Assembly (NCBI GenBank): GCA_009840005.1
Contig: VXOR01000083.1
Span: 82,948 to 146,947, forward strand
Length of the DNA: 64,000 nucleotides
Source of the DNA: Gemmatimonadota bacterium
GTDB taxonomy: Bacteria > Latescibacterota > UBA2968 > UBA8231
Direction of reading: 5' to 3'
Positions 9,034 to 18,354 of this stretch are shown here, one piece after another; the first letter of the stretch is position 1, and the number at the start of each line of letters is the position of its first letter. The notes under the pieces are model-generated. The model was not told the origin of the DNA, made no database searches, and saw only the letters and a program-made list of their open reading frames with translations. Both the position numbers and the translations under genes were made by a program.

Positions 9034-9191
9034 CTACTACAGCAATTCCGAATGACTTGAACGATTCGAGCGGCGGATCGTCTTGTTTCTACTATTCTGC
9101 GCCCATCTGCGCCCATCTGCGGATTATCTTATGAATAACGTAGGATTGCTATCACCGGCGATCACAGTCGCCATCTTCAAAAGGACAACGC

Positions 9192-10328
9192 ATGAAAATC
9201 ACCCAAGTAGAGACCATTCGCTTCAAAACCATCACCAATACCGAGCGCGACTCCGACGGCCACGGCCATCCCGGCCCCGAGCGTGAAACCACCCAGACCC
9301 TACTGCAAATAGGCACGGACGAAGGCGTCTCCGGCTACTGGTTTGGCGCTAACGCCCAAGCCATCGACAGCATCGTCAAACCCGCGATCATCGGCGAAGA
9401 CCCCTTTTATCGCGAAAAAATCTGGCGCGACCTCAACCATCGCCAACGCCTCAATCTGGGCACGCTGTCCGACCAAGTGCTCATGTCCGTTGACCTAGCC
9501 CTATGGGATCTGGCCGGACGCGCCCTAGAGCAACCCGTGTACAAACTGTTGGGTGGCTTGCGCGACAAAGTGCCAGCCTATGCCTCCACCATGTGCGGCG
9601 ACGACCTCAAAGGCGGCTTGGCCACGCCCGAAGACTACGCCAATTACGCCCGGTGGTGCATGGAACGCGGATACCCCGCCTTCAAATTGCACACTTGGCA
9701 GCCGCCCTACGCCGGCGCACCCAATCCCAAACGCGACATTGAAGCCTGCGCCGCCGTGCGCGAGGCCGTCGGCCCCGACGTGCCCTGTATGCTCGATCCC
9801 TACCACTACTACGACCGCGAGGCCGCCTTATTCCTAGCCAAGGAACTGGAAAAGCTCGACTATTACTGGATGGAAGAGCCCATGGACGAACACAGCATGT
9901 CGTCCTACATCTGGCTGTGCGAGCAGACCAGCTTGCCGATTTGCGGCCCGGAAACCTGCGAGGGCAAAATGTACGTGCGCGCCGAGTGGATTAAAGCCGG
10001 TGCCTGCGACATCAGCCGCTGCGGCGTAGGCGACGTGGGCGGCCTCACTCCACTGATGAAAACCGTGCATCTGTGCGAATCTTTTGGCATGCGCTGCGAA
10101 ATCCACGGCGGCGGCCCCGGCAACCTGCACGCCCTATGCGCCATGCACAACGGCGAATTCTACGAACGCGGCCTGTTGCACCCCTTCATCGACTTCGACC
10201 AACCCGCCCCGTGGCTGCACGAGCACGGCGAGCTGATGGACGATCAGGGTTTTGTCCACGTGCCCCAACGGCCTGGATTGGGAATGAATATCAACTGGGA
10301 TTACATCGAAAAGAATAAAATTGATTGA
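9192..10328 (+). CDS. Mandelate racemase/muconate lactonizing enzyme family protein
   Basis: 378 residues, enolase superfamily. It starts at ATG 9192 after AAAAGGA. Motifs: FKLHTW (a K-x-H variant of the catalytic lysine motif), metal ligands in MLDPYHYY (Asp), WMEEPM (Glu) and CGPETCEG (Glu), then EIHGGGPGN (His). The set of ligands is complete, so it is probably an active dehydratase or epimerase. The K-x-H motif differs from the first paralogue in this window, so substrates probably differ. It stands alone; the 157-bp upstream gap carries a tandem 10-bp CTGCGCCCAT duplication. Confidence 0.86.
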   Translation: MKITQVETIRFKTITNTERDSDGHGHPGPERETTQTLLQIGTDEGVSGYWFGANAQAIDSIVKPAIIGEDPFYREKIWRDLNHRQRLNLGTLSDQVLMSVDLALWDLAGRALEQPVYKLLGGLRDKVPAYASTMCGDDLKGGLATPEDYANYARWCMERGYPAFKLHTWQPPYAGAPNPKRDIEACAAVREAVGPDVPCMLDPYHYYDREAALFLAKELEKLDYYWMEEPMDEHSMSSYIWLCEQTSLPICGPETCEGKMYVRAEWIKAGACDISRCGVGDVGGLTPLMKTVHLCESFGMRCEIHGGGPGNLHALCAMHNGEFYERGLLHPFIDFDQPAPWLHEHGELMDDQGFVHVPQRPGLGMNINWDYIEKNKID

Positions 10329-10410
10329 GCTAATCGAGTGGAACAATCCGCGCTGGACCGAGCACTACGACAATCGCACTGGCCGTATGTGCATGTACAT
10401 TAATGTATAG
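10321..10410 (+). CDS. Possible small ORF overlapping preceding stop
   Basis: A 29-codon frame starting TTG, overlapping the last codons of the enolase-superfamily gene and ending before the convergent GNAT gene. It encodes a Trp- and Asn-rich peptide (segment EWNNPRWTEHYDN) that looks like a remnant of a longer protein. No ribosome site of its own. A relic or spurious frame is as likely as a gene. Confidence 0.15.
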   Translation: MIELIEWNNPRWTEHYDNRTGRMCMYINV

Positions 10411-10436
10411 CGGTTAATATACACGGCGACAATAGG

Positions 10437-11510
10437 TTAGTCGGCTGCATCGACGCGCTCCTGCTGCCAATCCTTGCGCCCGCCGTAGTAGTAGCCCTCG
10501 TCGAAGAGATCTGCTGCCGTCTGCGCTATAGTTCGCGCGTACACGACCATATCCACAAACCTCTCATCGACCCGCAGCCGCCGCTTGAATCGCGCCTCTT
10601 CGCCAAATCCCGCTTCCTCAAGTAGCTGCTTCTGATCGGCATCGCAGTCCGCCAGATAGACATGCAGGACCGCGATCTCCAAGTCTGCGCACCGTTCGAC
10701 GGCCGCATTGAGCAAATCCGCAGCTTGGCCGCTGAAGGCCGGTGCAACGCGAAAACTCAATACGCCTGTGTGCTGCTCGGCAAAACTCCCCCGCCGTTCG
10801 ACCGTGGCCAAGCCCACCAAGCGGCGCTTGGTATTTTCCAGAGCGAGACAGAACCCCCGCCGACCTTCTAAACGCCGCAAGGTCTTCACAAAGTGACTCT
10901 CGTAGCGGGTGTCGCGGAAACTCTGGCTCAGGTAGTCTTTCACGACCCATCTCGGCTCGGGATGGTTGTAGAGCACCGAAGCCCCCGGCAGATCGGCCCA
11001 AGTAGCGTCGCGAACCTCGGCCGGACTGCCGCCGTCGAGATAGTCGCGGTCAAAGTCACCAGCACCAGGCGCCAAGTAGCGCATCCCATCCCCGACGAAA
11101 TAGCGGAATCCATGGCGCTCGTACAGGCTGCCAGCATGGGGGTTAGCCGTACACAGGTAGAGCGCCATCCCCCCGGCTTGCGCGAACTCCTCCACGAGTT
11201 GGCCAAGCAGGAGTGAAGCAATCCCCTTACGCCGGTGCTCCTCGGCGGTCCAGACGAACTCGACGAGCCCTACCTCGCGCGTATCCGCGGGCGTCTGACA
11301 GCCCATGTAGCCCACCACCTCTCCGTCGATCTTCCCCAAGTAGTAGGGCGTGTACAGCCAAGGCCGCAGGTTCCCAGCCATCAGGTCGGCAGCAATATCC
11401 CCCCACCAGCAGAGGCTGTGCTCTCCACCGGGAAAAGGCGGCTCGTACACCTCGATCATCAACTTTTCGCCGCTGCGGAGCTGAACTGTCGTCTCTACAC
11501 TATTCATCAT
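10437..11510 (-). CDS. GNAT-family N-acetyltransferase, probably double domain
   Basis: About 357 residues. An acetyl-CoA-binding motif A is clear near residues 95-110 (EHRRKGIASLLLGQLVEE), followed by LYERHGFRYF, the typical GNAT C-terminal strand. The second half (from about 175) looks like a degenerate second GNAT-like domain (FVKTLRRLEGRRGFCLAL ... LLEEAGF). ATG 11510, with GAGGT overlapping the stop of the upstream gene, is chosen; the frame's longer alternative start reads into that gene. It is the last gene of a four-gene minus-strand operon with two ceramidase-like genes and a SIS-like gene. Acceptor unknown. Confidence 0.8.
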   Translation of the reverse strand: MMNSVETTVQLRSGEKLMIEVYEPPFPGGEHSLCWWGDIAADLMAGNLRPWLYTPYYLGKIDGEVVGYMGCQTPADTREVGLVEFVWTAEEHRRKGIASLLLGQLVEEFAQAGGMALYLCTANPHAGSLYERHGFRYFVGDGMRYLAPGAGDFDRDYLDGGSPAEVRDATWADLPGASVLYNHPEPRWVVKDYLSQSFRDTRYESHFVKTLRRLEGRRGFCLALENTKRRLVGLATVERRGSFAEQHTGVLSFRVAPAFSGQAADLLNAAVERCADLEIAVLHVYLADCDADQKQLLEEAGFGEEARFKRRLRVDERFVDMVVYARTIAQTAADLFDEGYYYGGRKDWQQERVDAAD

Positions 11511-11517
11511 TTCTACC

Positions 11518-12708
11518 TCACAGAATACGAGTAGATGCGGCTCTCTCGGCGAGTTCCTGTCGGGACAGCGCCTGCCAAATCGCCGCCACCACGGCCCAGT
11601 AAATCGCCGCCTGCACAATACCGGAACTAGGCAAGATCTCCACGTCGTACCCCGGCACCCGCGTCATCGCATCGCCAAAGGGCCACTTTGGCCGGATGAC
11701 GTAGTCCGGCTGCGGCGGGCCGTCCAATCCACCTCCGGTGATCACCTCGACGATCCGCGCACCCGACCGGCGCACGGCCTGGTATGCTTGCGTAGGCCGC
11801 CGATAGTATCCAAGGAAGAAAAACAAATCCCCTGACTCCAGCTCGTGCTCAAGTTCGGCCACCGACGGCGACTCCCCATCGAGCCGCGCTAGGCGACGCA
11901 TGTACAGCGGATCGCCCGGCGCTCCGTGCTGATACACGGGAAAGTGAGAAATCATGCCCGCATGGATGACGCCGCCATCGTTGAGGACTTGAGCGCAGAC
12001 CGACCCGACCCGGTCAATCGCTCCTGCCTCCTCCGCGATCAGAGCACGCAGGATTCCTCCGATCGCGTCCAAGTATTCCCCACCCACCTGCCCTGGAGGA
12101 ATCGCCGGCACTTGGTGCGTCTGGTGGAACCGCGAGCCGACAAACCGGGCATTGCGATCTCTCGCCCCTGCCACCAGTACGCTCTGATACATGGCCGGCA
12201 TCTGCCCGATCCGGGTCAGGGCGGCCACGATCTCGCCGGTAAAGGTCCACAAGACAACTAAGTTCTGCAGAGAGATCAGCGGATAGCCCTCGCCGCCGAA
12301 GGGAGCGGTCACTGCCTCTGACAGGGAAATTTCGCTCTCCAGAAATAGGTCGGCACCCAACTGTGCATCCGCCCCAGCCCATGAGGCTGGCCCAATGCCG
12401 ACGATCAAGGCACCCGAAGCACGCAGTTCCCCTAACAACTCCAATTCTTGATCCGGCGGAGCGCCCGACCAGCCGAGAATCACCACGTCATCCGGCGACA
12501 GCACCGTCTCGGGTGTCCACTCCTCGGCCAGCATCAGCCCACCAGAGCGGATAAATCCCTCCGACGTAAAGTCCGGCCGTGCACTGGCCAGCAGTAACCG
12601 TCCATCCGCTACAAGGCGTCCGGCGACCTGATCGGCGGCCTCCGAGATTACCGGCAGCCGCGGTCTCAGGCCCTCAACGCCATACAAGAGTACTGCGAGA
12701 TAATCCAC
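11518..12708 (-). CDS. Uncharacterised protein, possibly SIS-fold sugar-binding
   Basis: 396 residues, not firmly recognised. Features suggestive of SIS (sugar isomerase) domains: an N-terminal GRLLLASARPDFTSEGF segment, VVILGWSGAPPDQELELLG, and a C-terminal ILPSSGIVQAAIYWAVVAA. Predicted soluble, with no signal peptide. It starts with GTG 12708, five bases after the stop of the ceramidase-like gene upstream, and its own stop supplies the ribosome site of the GNAT gene, so it is firmly inside the operon. A role in recognising a phosphosugar or amino sugar is a guess from fold resemblance only. Confidence 0.5.
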   Translation of the reverse strand: MDYLAVLLYGVEGLRPRLPVISEAADQVAGRLVADGRLLLASARPDFTSEGFIRSGGLMLAEEWTPETVLSPDDVVILGWSGAPPDQELELLGELRASGALIVGIGPASWAGADAQLGADLFLESEISLSEAVTAPFGGEGYPLISLQNLVVLWTFTGEIVAALTRIGQMPAMYQSVLVAGARDRNARFVGSRFHQTHQVPAIPPGQVGGEYLDAIGGILRALIAEEAGAIDRVGSVCAQVLNDGGVIHAGMISHFPVYQHGAPGDPLYMRRLARLDGESPSVAELEHELESGDLFFFLGYYRRPTQAYQAVRRSGARIVEVITGGGLDGPPQPDYVIRPKWPFGDAMTRVPGYDVEILPSSGIVQAAIYWAVVAAIWQALSRQELAERAASTRIL

Positions 12709-12713
12709 GCAAT

Positions 12714-14033
12714 CTACTCTGCCGCAGCCAGTTCCAAGGCCCGAAGTGCCCCGTCGGTCAGAACCCGATCCGCGTCATCGCGCAGAAAGCGCCCTTGATA
12801 GCTCGCCCTCGCATCAAGAACCTCGTAGCCCCCGTAAGGCACTTCCTCACTCGTCGGCACGTAGCCGATGGCACCGTTGGCGTACCCCACGGGCAGGGTC
12901 AAGGAAAAAGGCGACGCCTCGGCAATGGCCAGCCCCGTCTCGACAAAGATCTCCCCCGGCAGGCCGATGAGGGCCACCTCGTCCAAGGCCAAGACCTGCA
13001 ATTCCAAGGGCAGACCCGTGGCCACCGAGCCGCTCTGACACGCCTCAAGCCGCTCCTTGGCGGCAAAATAGCGGCGGCAGACCTGCCAGTTCCGGTGGTA
13101 CTCGCCCTTGAGTTGGCGAAAGGCCGGCTCCCACTCCGCCAGTTCGCGCTCGCACTCTTCCTGCGATGGCATGGGCTGGAGAGGCAGCTCAAAAGCGTGC
13201 TGGGCACAGCGCAACCGGCCGCCCCGTCTCAGGTCGTCTCGGGCCAACACCGTCTGTAGCACCGCATCACCGGCTCTGGTGCCGTGGCGCCCGGCCAAGT
13301 CATAGGAGCCGCGCGGATGGGGATTGATATTGCCGGCACAGCCGTTGACGAACAGCGCCGTCACGCCCGTCAGTTGGGCCTCGATCAACCGCATGGCGTG
13401 GCCCATCCAATCGGCTGTGAACAGGTAGTTGTCGCTCACGAGGCAGGTCCCGTGAGCCGCGTGCTGGTAGATCACCGCCAGCGGACCGCCGTCGTCGCGC
13501 TCGAACCACACCGCATCGACCCAAGGTGCCACCGCTCCGTCGGGATTGACGCCGATGCGAGTCGTGCCATCCGCCTGTCGCTCCCGGCGGTTGACGCCGA
13601 CCTGCAGCGGATGACGGCCCGTGCCCCAGCGCACGGGCACCGCCGAGGTGGCCGCTTGCAGAGCCGCGCCGGCCATGTAGTAGCTCACCGCGTCGATATA
13701 AGTGGCGACCTGTTCCTCCAGCGCCGAAAAGTCAGAGTACATCTGCGGACCGCCGTGCGTATGCGAGAAGGCGAGGAATACGTGGGACGCAGGCACCCCC
13801 GTCGCCGCGTGCACCAACTCGCGCACGCGAGCGACCTGCTCCGCCCGCATGCCGAGCAGATCGTTGGCGATGATCACGGCCTGGGTCGAGCCGTCGTCGA
13901 GGAACAAAGCGTGGGTGTTGAGGTGGTCGTGTACGCCCTCGGCCCCGTGGTCGCGAGCCCCGTATCCGCCCATAGGGCAGCCGATAGGTGGAGTGATCCG
14001 GGCACCGCCGGCTCCAGCCAGTAAGTCGCTCAT
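12714..14033 (-). CDS. Neutral/alkaline non-lysosomal ceramidase-like protein
   Basis: 439 residues. It matches the ceramidase N-terminal catalytic fold: AGGARITPPIG at the start, HVFLAFSHTHGGPQ (zinc-type histidines), VYQHAAHGTC-like IYQHAAHGTCLV, FVNGCAGNINPHPRG, and GLPGEIFVETGL, then YVPTSEEVPYGGYE. These proteins are zinc amidases; those without the C-terminal Ig-like domain, as here, are common in environmental bacteria and their true substrates are unknown. No signal peptide. AGGAGAAGAAG precedes ATG 14033. The paralogous upstream gene ends 21 bases before. Substrate probably an N-acyl or N-glycosyl amide rather than ceramide. Confidence 0.82.
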   Translation of the reverse strand: MSDLLAGAGGARITPPIGCPMGGYGARDHGAEGVHDHLNTHALFLDDGSTQAVIIANDLLGMRAEQVARVRELVHAATGVPASHVFLAFSHTHGGPQMYSDFSALEEQVATYIDAVSYYMAGAALQAATSAVPVRWGTGRHPLQVGVNRRERQADGTTRIGVNPDGAVAPWVDAVWFERDDGGPLAVIYQHAAHGTCLVSDNYLFTADWMGHAMRLIEAQLTGVTALFVNGCAGNINPHPRGSYDLAGRHGTRAGDAVLQTVLARDDLRRGGRLRCAQHAFELPLQPMPSQEECERELAEWEPAFRQLKGEYHRNWQVCRRYFAAKERLEACQSGSVATGLPLELQVLALDEVALIGLPGEIFVETGLAIAEASPFSLTLPVGYANGAIGYVPTSEEVPYGGYEVLDARASYQGRFLRDDADRVLTDGALRALELAAAE

Positions 14034-14054
14034 CTTCTTCTCCTGCTCTCGTGG

Positions 14055-15341
14055 TTAAAGGCCCCGCAGGACCTTCTCAATGGCAGCGCGCACGATTTTT
14101 TCCGACCGGCCCGACACAAAGGCGTCCACCGGCTCGTATCCTCCCTCGGCAAAGGAACTCGCCAAGGTTATATACCCAGTCCCCAAATCCCCGTATCCCG
14201 CTACCGCGACAAAGGCATCTGGACGGCTCTCCTGCGCGTGCAGTTGGTATTCGATAAAGATCTCGCCCGGCAAATGGACCACCGCCACTCGGTCGTTGAG
14301 GTGCAAACAAGTGACGGGAATAGGCCGCTCGCTGCGACGCAGATACGTCAGCATGAGAGCGGCTTTGCTCTGCACTTTGGCCCCAGTGGCCGACGAGGCG
14401 ATTTGCGCCAGCAGGTCTTCCTCATCCATATCCTCCCTCGGCGGCAGCCGCATCGGCTCGACCGTCCAGTGCACGCGCTCCAACGGCTGCCGCGCACTAC
14501 CCTGCTCCACCTCCAACATGGCCCGATGGATGCGCTCGGTGAACAATTCCCGGTTGTCAGCAATGCCATCGTTGTACTTGCCCGCAGTGACATTGCCCGC
14601 GCAGCCAGTGAAATATATGTGTGGCACGCCGCTTTCCTCCCTGCGACGGTTGCGCGCCAAGCCAACGAATTCAGGCGTCACCAGTCCGGTGCCATCCTCG
14701 CTGGTGGGATGGACGGCATAGTAGTGCAACAGGGCCAAGGGCGTCTCCCCTTGGTAAAAGCCAATCGTCTTGAGCATGGGGTCGATGATACCCTCTGGAG
14801 CGTCCCGCACTTGGGGATCGCGGCACTGGGTCCAGCGCACCCCGGCCACCTTGCCGTCTGGCCCCATCACCCGCCGATTGGAGGCGATTTTCTCGACTTT
14901 GGCCTGCCCTACCGCAATATCCGTGCAGGGCTCCAGCTTGGTCATGGCCTCGCCCGCCGCTTGCGCCGCTTGTGCCCGCACCTTTTCGGCCCAATCGCCA
15001 GCCATGATGATATTGGGACGGCCGTGGGCGTCGAGAATGTCCTGAGCATCGCGGTCGGGCCAAGGCGTATCGTGGGCGTGGATGCAGTGCACGGCCACGC
15101 GCTCGGCCTCAGTGTCCACGGCCTGGGCCAGTTCCCCGCGCCAGCGGTCGTAATCGCCATTGCTCAACTCAGCCCAATCCAAGGCGCACAAGACCATGGG
15201 CAATTGATCGTCCGGCACCAAAATCACCCCTAACGCGGACAGCGGGTCGGCAATGCCCTTAGCTGGTGGATACCACCCCGCACAGAGCGGATGGCCCAGC
15301 GGCGGCGTAACGTCAGATTGAAATGTGGCGAGTTGGAGCAT
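14055..15341 (-). CDS. Second neutral ceramidase-like protein
   Basis: 428 residues, a diverged paralogue of the next gene. It shares the layout: FQSDVTPPLGHPLC at the start, AVHCIHAHDTP (histidines), LLHYYAVHPTSEDG, YFTGCAGNVTAGKYN, HLPGEIFIEYQL and YITLASSFAEGGYEP. The two are not close copies, so they may handle different substrates or form a heteromer; that is inference. It is the first gene of the operon, divergent from the truncated enolase-superfamily gene at 15471. ATG 15341 is the first ATG of the frame. Confidence 0.78.
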   Translation of the reverse strand: MLQLATFQSDVTPPLGHPLCAGWYPPAKGIADPLSALGVILVPDDQLPMVLCALDWAELSNGDYDRWRGELAQAVDTEAERVAVHCIHAHDTPWPDRDAQDILDAHGRPNIIMAGDWAEKVRAQAAQAAGEAMTKLEPCTDIAVGQAKVEKIASNRRVMGPDGKVAGVRWTQCRDPQVRDAPEGIIDPMLKTIGFYQGETPLALLHYYAVHPTSEDGTGLVTPEFVGLARNRRREESGVPHIYFTGCAGNVTAGKYNDGIADNRELFTERIHRAMLEVEQGSARQPLERVHWTVEPMRLPPREDMDEEDLLAQIASSATGAKVQSKAALMLTYLRRSERPIPVTCLHLNDRVAVVHLPGEIFIEYQLHAQESRPDAFVAVAGYGDLGTGYITLASSFAEGGYEPVDAFVSGRSEKIVRAAIEKVLRGL

Positions 15342-15470
15342 GGTTTTCTCAATACGGGATGATTGCAGGTATTCCGCGCCGCCCTAATATACGCGACCTC
15401 CACCTTGACAGGCCACCACCCGAGTCAATTATTGGAGACCCAATCAAAGCTTTTCCAATAGGAGCTTCCC

Positions 15471-16070
15471 ATGAAAATCGCCCACATCGAGCAAATCCCC
15501 CTCGTCATGCACGTCTCCCAATTGGGCGGCATCCAGGAAGTGATTCGCGGAGTCGCCGATATCTACATGATTGGCGGCCGCATCGGCGACACCCTGACCT
15601 CGGGTTTTGCCTACGGCAAGGCCAATATCCAGTGCCTGATCCAGCAATGCGGCAATACCCTGATGAAGGCCCTCACCCTGCACCAAGCCGCAGTCCTGCC
15701 CACGGCCTCGGCCCACATCGTCAACATAGACGACCAGTTCGAGTCCGACATCGCTGAAAAAATCCCGGTCGTCGAGGGCTTTTCACCTGTGCCCGAAGGC
15801 CCGGGGCTAGGCGTGGAAGTGGACGAAGAAGCCCTATCCCTAGCCGCCGCCCGCGCCCACCTGCCCAGGTACGACTACATCGGCGTGGTGCACTTTGCCG
15901 GCGGCCACAAAGCCTACAGCTTAGGCAGCCCCAACATCAACCGCCTGACCGGCACCGAAGAAGGCCGCCTCCAGGGCCTCAACTTCGAGTACTGGACCGA
16001 CGACGGCTCAGCCGAATACGCCCGAGTTCTCAAGAGGTTACAGGAGGAAGGGCCGTTTATCGAGGGGTAG
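15471..16070 (+). pseudogene. Internally deleted enolase-superfamily gene (frame still open)
   Basis: 199 codons. The first ten residues (MKIAHIEQIP) are a typical start for the mandelate racemase group, but the sequence then jumps to the C-terminal part of the barrel and capping region (GGIQEVIRGVADIYMIGG, then PTASAHIVNID and EGPGLGVEVDEEAL). About 200 residues with the catalytic lysines and metal ligands are absent. AATAGGAGC before ATG 15471 is an intact ribosome site. It cannot be a working dehydratase; an in-frame deletion relic is likely, though an unusual small protein is not excluded. Followed by a strong terminator at 16200-16238. Confidence 0.65.
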
Positions 16071-16174
16071 GAATGCACAACCGTCAGAATGGAACGAAAC
16101 CATTCAGGAACCATTCAATTTGATTTTTGCATATTGCATATTATTAGTAACTGCTTATATTGTAAACATACCCC

Positions 16175-16197
16175 CCTAGGGACATAGGTGCCCTAGG
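16175..16197 (+). promoter_or_regulatory. Hairpin (7-bp inverted repeat) before terminator
   Basis: CCTAGGG and CCCTAGG separated by 9 bases. Together with the adjacent terminator hairpin it forms a two-stem structure in the leader of the NYN gene. Confidence 0.45.
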
Positions 16198-16199
16198 CC

Positions 16200-16238
16200 C
16201 CCCCGCCACCCCGGCATAGCCGAAGCGGGGGTTTTTTT
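16200..16238 (+). terminator. Rho-independent terminator
   Basis: CCCCCGC pairs with GCGGGGG, enclosing an inner CGGC/GCCG stem with an ATA loop, followed by seven T. It ends transcription from the left and lies only 12 bases before the NYN gene's ATG, so that gene would need its own promoter inside the hairpin region or depend on read-through. Confidence 0.8.
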
Positions 16239-16250
16239 GTACGAGATTTT

Positions 16251-16854
16251 ATGCCAAATAGCCCCAAAGACCGAGTCTCCTTTTTCATAGATGGCTGTAA
16301 TCTCTACCACTCCTTACCTGTATGCGGTGGGTTTCGCCAGTATCGCTGGTTGGATTTGCGTTGCTTAGCCGAGTGTTTCTATAGCCCCCGACGTATCGAG
16401 CAAATAATCTATTTCACCGCGTACGCCGATTGGTCTCAATCAAAGACCGATCGGCACCAGACGTATATTCAAGCACAGCGCAATCGCGGCGTGGCGGTAG
16501 AAATCGGGAGATTCCACAAAATAAAAAAACAATGCCGGGCAGTGTGTAAGCAGACCTATTGGACGCACGAAGAAAAGCAGACAGACGTCAATATTGCTAT
16601 CAAGTTGCTCGAATTAGCCGTGAAGGATGAGTACGATACTGCTGTCTTGGTAACAGGTGATAGTGATATGGTTCCGGGCGTTAAAGCGGTCAAACGCCTT
16701 TATCCCGCCTAGTAGTCGGGCCAAAGCGTTAATACAAGCCTGCCATGCTCATCGCACCATTAAGAAAAGCCATTTGGCCGATAGCCAATTACCCGATCCG
16801 GTGCGATTGTCTAACGGGAAAGACTTGACTTGTCCGCCTGCGTGGCAGGCCTAG
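16251..16854 (+). pseudogene. NYN-domain (LabA/DUF88-like) protein, frameshifted
   Basis: The first frame (16251-16712, 153 codons) carries the NYN nuclease core: FFIDGCNLYHSL with the first Asp, EEKQTDVNIAIKLLELA and VLVTGDSDMVPGVKAV with later acidic residues. It stops after KRLYPA. The adjacent frame continues naturally from about 16706 (PSSRAKALIQACHA, then SQLPDPVRLSNGKDLTCPP) to 16854, matching the expected C-terminal end of the family. A one-base change near 16700-16712 splits the gene. NYN proteins are PIN-like RNases often linked to defence or RNA turnover. A sequencing error or programmed shift is possible. Confidence 0.75.
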
Positions 16855-16872
16855 CTCTTCTCACTCGCCGCC

Positions 16873-18345
16873 CTAGACCGATCTCCCATACCAGTCCCGC
16901 AACGCCGGATAAAGTGCCCGATAGCGATCAAAAGCCCTCCGGTAGTATTCGACCCGTTCCGGGTCACAGTGCACCGTCTCGGCCAACTTGACCGTGCGCT
17001 GGCAAGCGCTGGCAAAATCCGCATAGAGTCCGCCGCCAACGCCCGCCAACAACGCCGCCCCGACCGCCGACAGATCGTCGGTGGCAATCCGCACCATGTC
17101 GCGCCCCAAAATATCGGCCTGGATTTGCCGCCACACCTCTGAGTGCGAGCCTCCCTCACCGATCCGCAGTTCGTCGATGGGCAAGCCGATTTCGGCAAAG
17201 CAGTCGAGCGAGTGCCGCAAGTCAAAGACGACCCCCTCTAACACCGCCCGCACCAGATGTCCTTTCGTGTGTGCCAGCGACAGCCCGACAAAGCCGCCGC
17301 GGGCGTGGGCGTCGGGACGCGGCGTGGCCCTTCCTTCGAGCCAAGGCATAAAAAACAGCCCCTCGGCCCCAGCGGGAACCGCAGCCGCGGCATCGGTCAA
17401 TTCCTCGTAGCTGCCCCCGAATTCCTCCTTAAACCACTTGAGCGAGGCCCCTCCGGTAAACGAGCACCCCAGCCAGGCGTATTTGCCGGGGATGGGATGG
17501 CACATCGGCCAGAGCTTGTCAAAGGCCCGCGGATCCAGCGTCTCGGCAAAAGCCGTGGCGTGCGCCGCCGTGCCAATCCCCAAGCTGATAATGCCCGGCT
17601 CAATCACCCCAGCACCGAGGATCATGCAGGGCATGTCCCCACCGCCAGCGACGACAGGCGTGCCTTCGACCAGCCCAGTCTGCTCGGCAGCCTCTTGAGT
17701 TACGGCCCCGACCACTTCTGGCGAATCAACCAAGTCCGGGAACAGCCCCGTATCGACTTCCAACGCCTCCAAAATTTCCCCGGACCACTGGCGTTCGTGC
17801 AGATCAAAAGCCGCAGTTGTCGAAGCATCCGACACCTCGGCTGCTATCTGTCCAGTGAGCCGGAAGCGCAGCCAATCCTTGGGCAACAGCATCCAGCGGC
17901 TTTGCTGGTAAACATCTGTCGCATGGTCTTTTACCCACAACACCTTCGCCAGAGTATTAACCGGTCCCAACCGCATTAGCGTCCGCTCCCGCAGCAAGTC
18001 ACCTGCGCGCTGCTCGGCCCAATCGCACTCTGCTTGCGAGCGGTGGTCGAGCCAGATCGGCACCCGCTGTAGGGGCTGCCCGGCGCTATCGACAAATACC
18101 GCGCCGTTGATCTGCCCCGACAGGCCGACACAGGCGACCTGCGCTGGATCCATATCGGCGAGCGCCTGCCGCGCAGACGCGCACAGCCCTTGCCACCAAT
18201 CCTCCGGGTCTTGCTCGATCCACCCAGGATGCGGCTTGTAGAGCGGATACTCGGCCTGCCCTCTGCCGATGAGGTCCCCGGCCTCGTCGAGGAGAACGGC
18301 CTTGGTGCTTCCCGTGCCTAAGTCAATGCCCAATGCACAGCGCAT
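16873..18345 (-). CDS. FGGY-family carbohydrate kinase (xylulokinase-like)
   Basis: 490 residues, the usual length for xylulokinase. Phosphate-1 motif GIDLGTGSTKAV (6-17), GLSGQINGAV and WLDHRS in the N-terminal domain, VAGGGDMPCMILGAG, and the C-terminal ATPase motif IGEGGSHSEVWRQIQADI with VGAALLAGVG. It phosphorylates a keto-pentose or related sugar or polyol with ATP. AGGAGG lies 5 bases before ATG 18345. It starts 9 bases after the FAD oxidase gene's stop, so the two are co-transcribed. The exact sugar cannot be decided. Confidence 0.88.
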   Translation of the reverse strand: MRCALGIDLGTGSTKAVLLDEAGDLIGRGQAEYPLYKPHPGWIEQDPEDWWQGLCASARQALADMDPAQVACVGLSGQINGAVFVDSAGQPLQRVPIWLDHRSQAECDWAEQRAGDLLRERTLMRLGPVNTLAKVLWVKDHATDVYQQSRWMLLPKDWLRFRLTGQIAAEVSDASTTAAFDLHERQWSGEILEALEVDTGLFPDLVDSPEVVGAVTQEAAEQTGLVEGTPVVAGGGDMPCMILGAGVIEPGIISLGIGTAAHATAFAETLDPRAFDKLWPMCHPIPGKYAWLGCSFTGGASLKWFKEEFGGSYEELTDAAAAVPAGAEGLFFMPWLEGRATPRPDAHARGGFVGLSLAHTKGHLVRAVLEGVVFDLRHSLDCFAEIGLPIDELRIGEGGSHSEVWRQIQADILGRDMVRIATDDLSAVGAALLAGVGGGLYADFASACQRTVKLAETVHCDPERVEYYRRAFDRYRALYPALRDWYGRSV

Positions 18346-18354
18346 ATGCTCCTC

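Noticed and set aside
14238..15233. 331-codon + strand open frame
   Set aside because: Antisense to the ceramidase-like gene.
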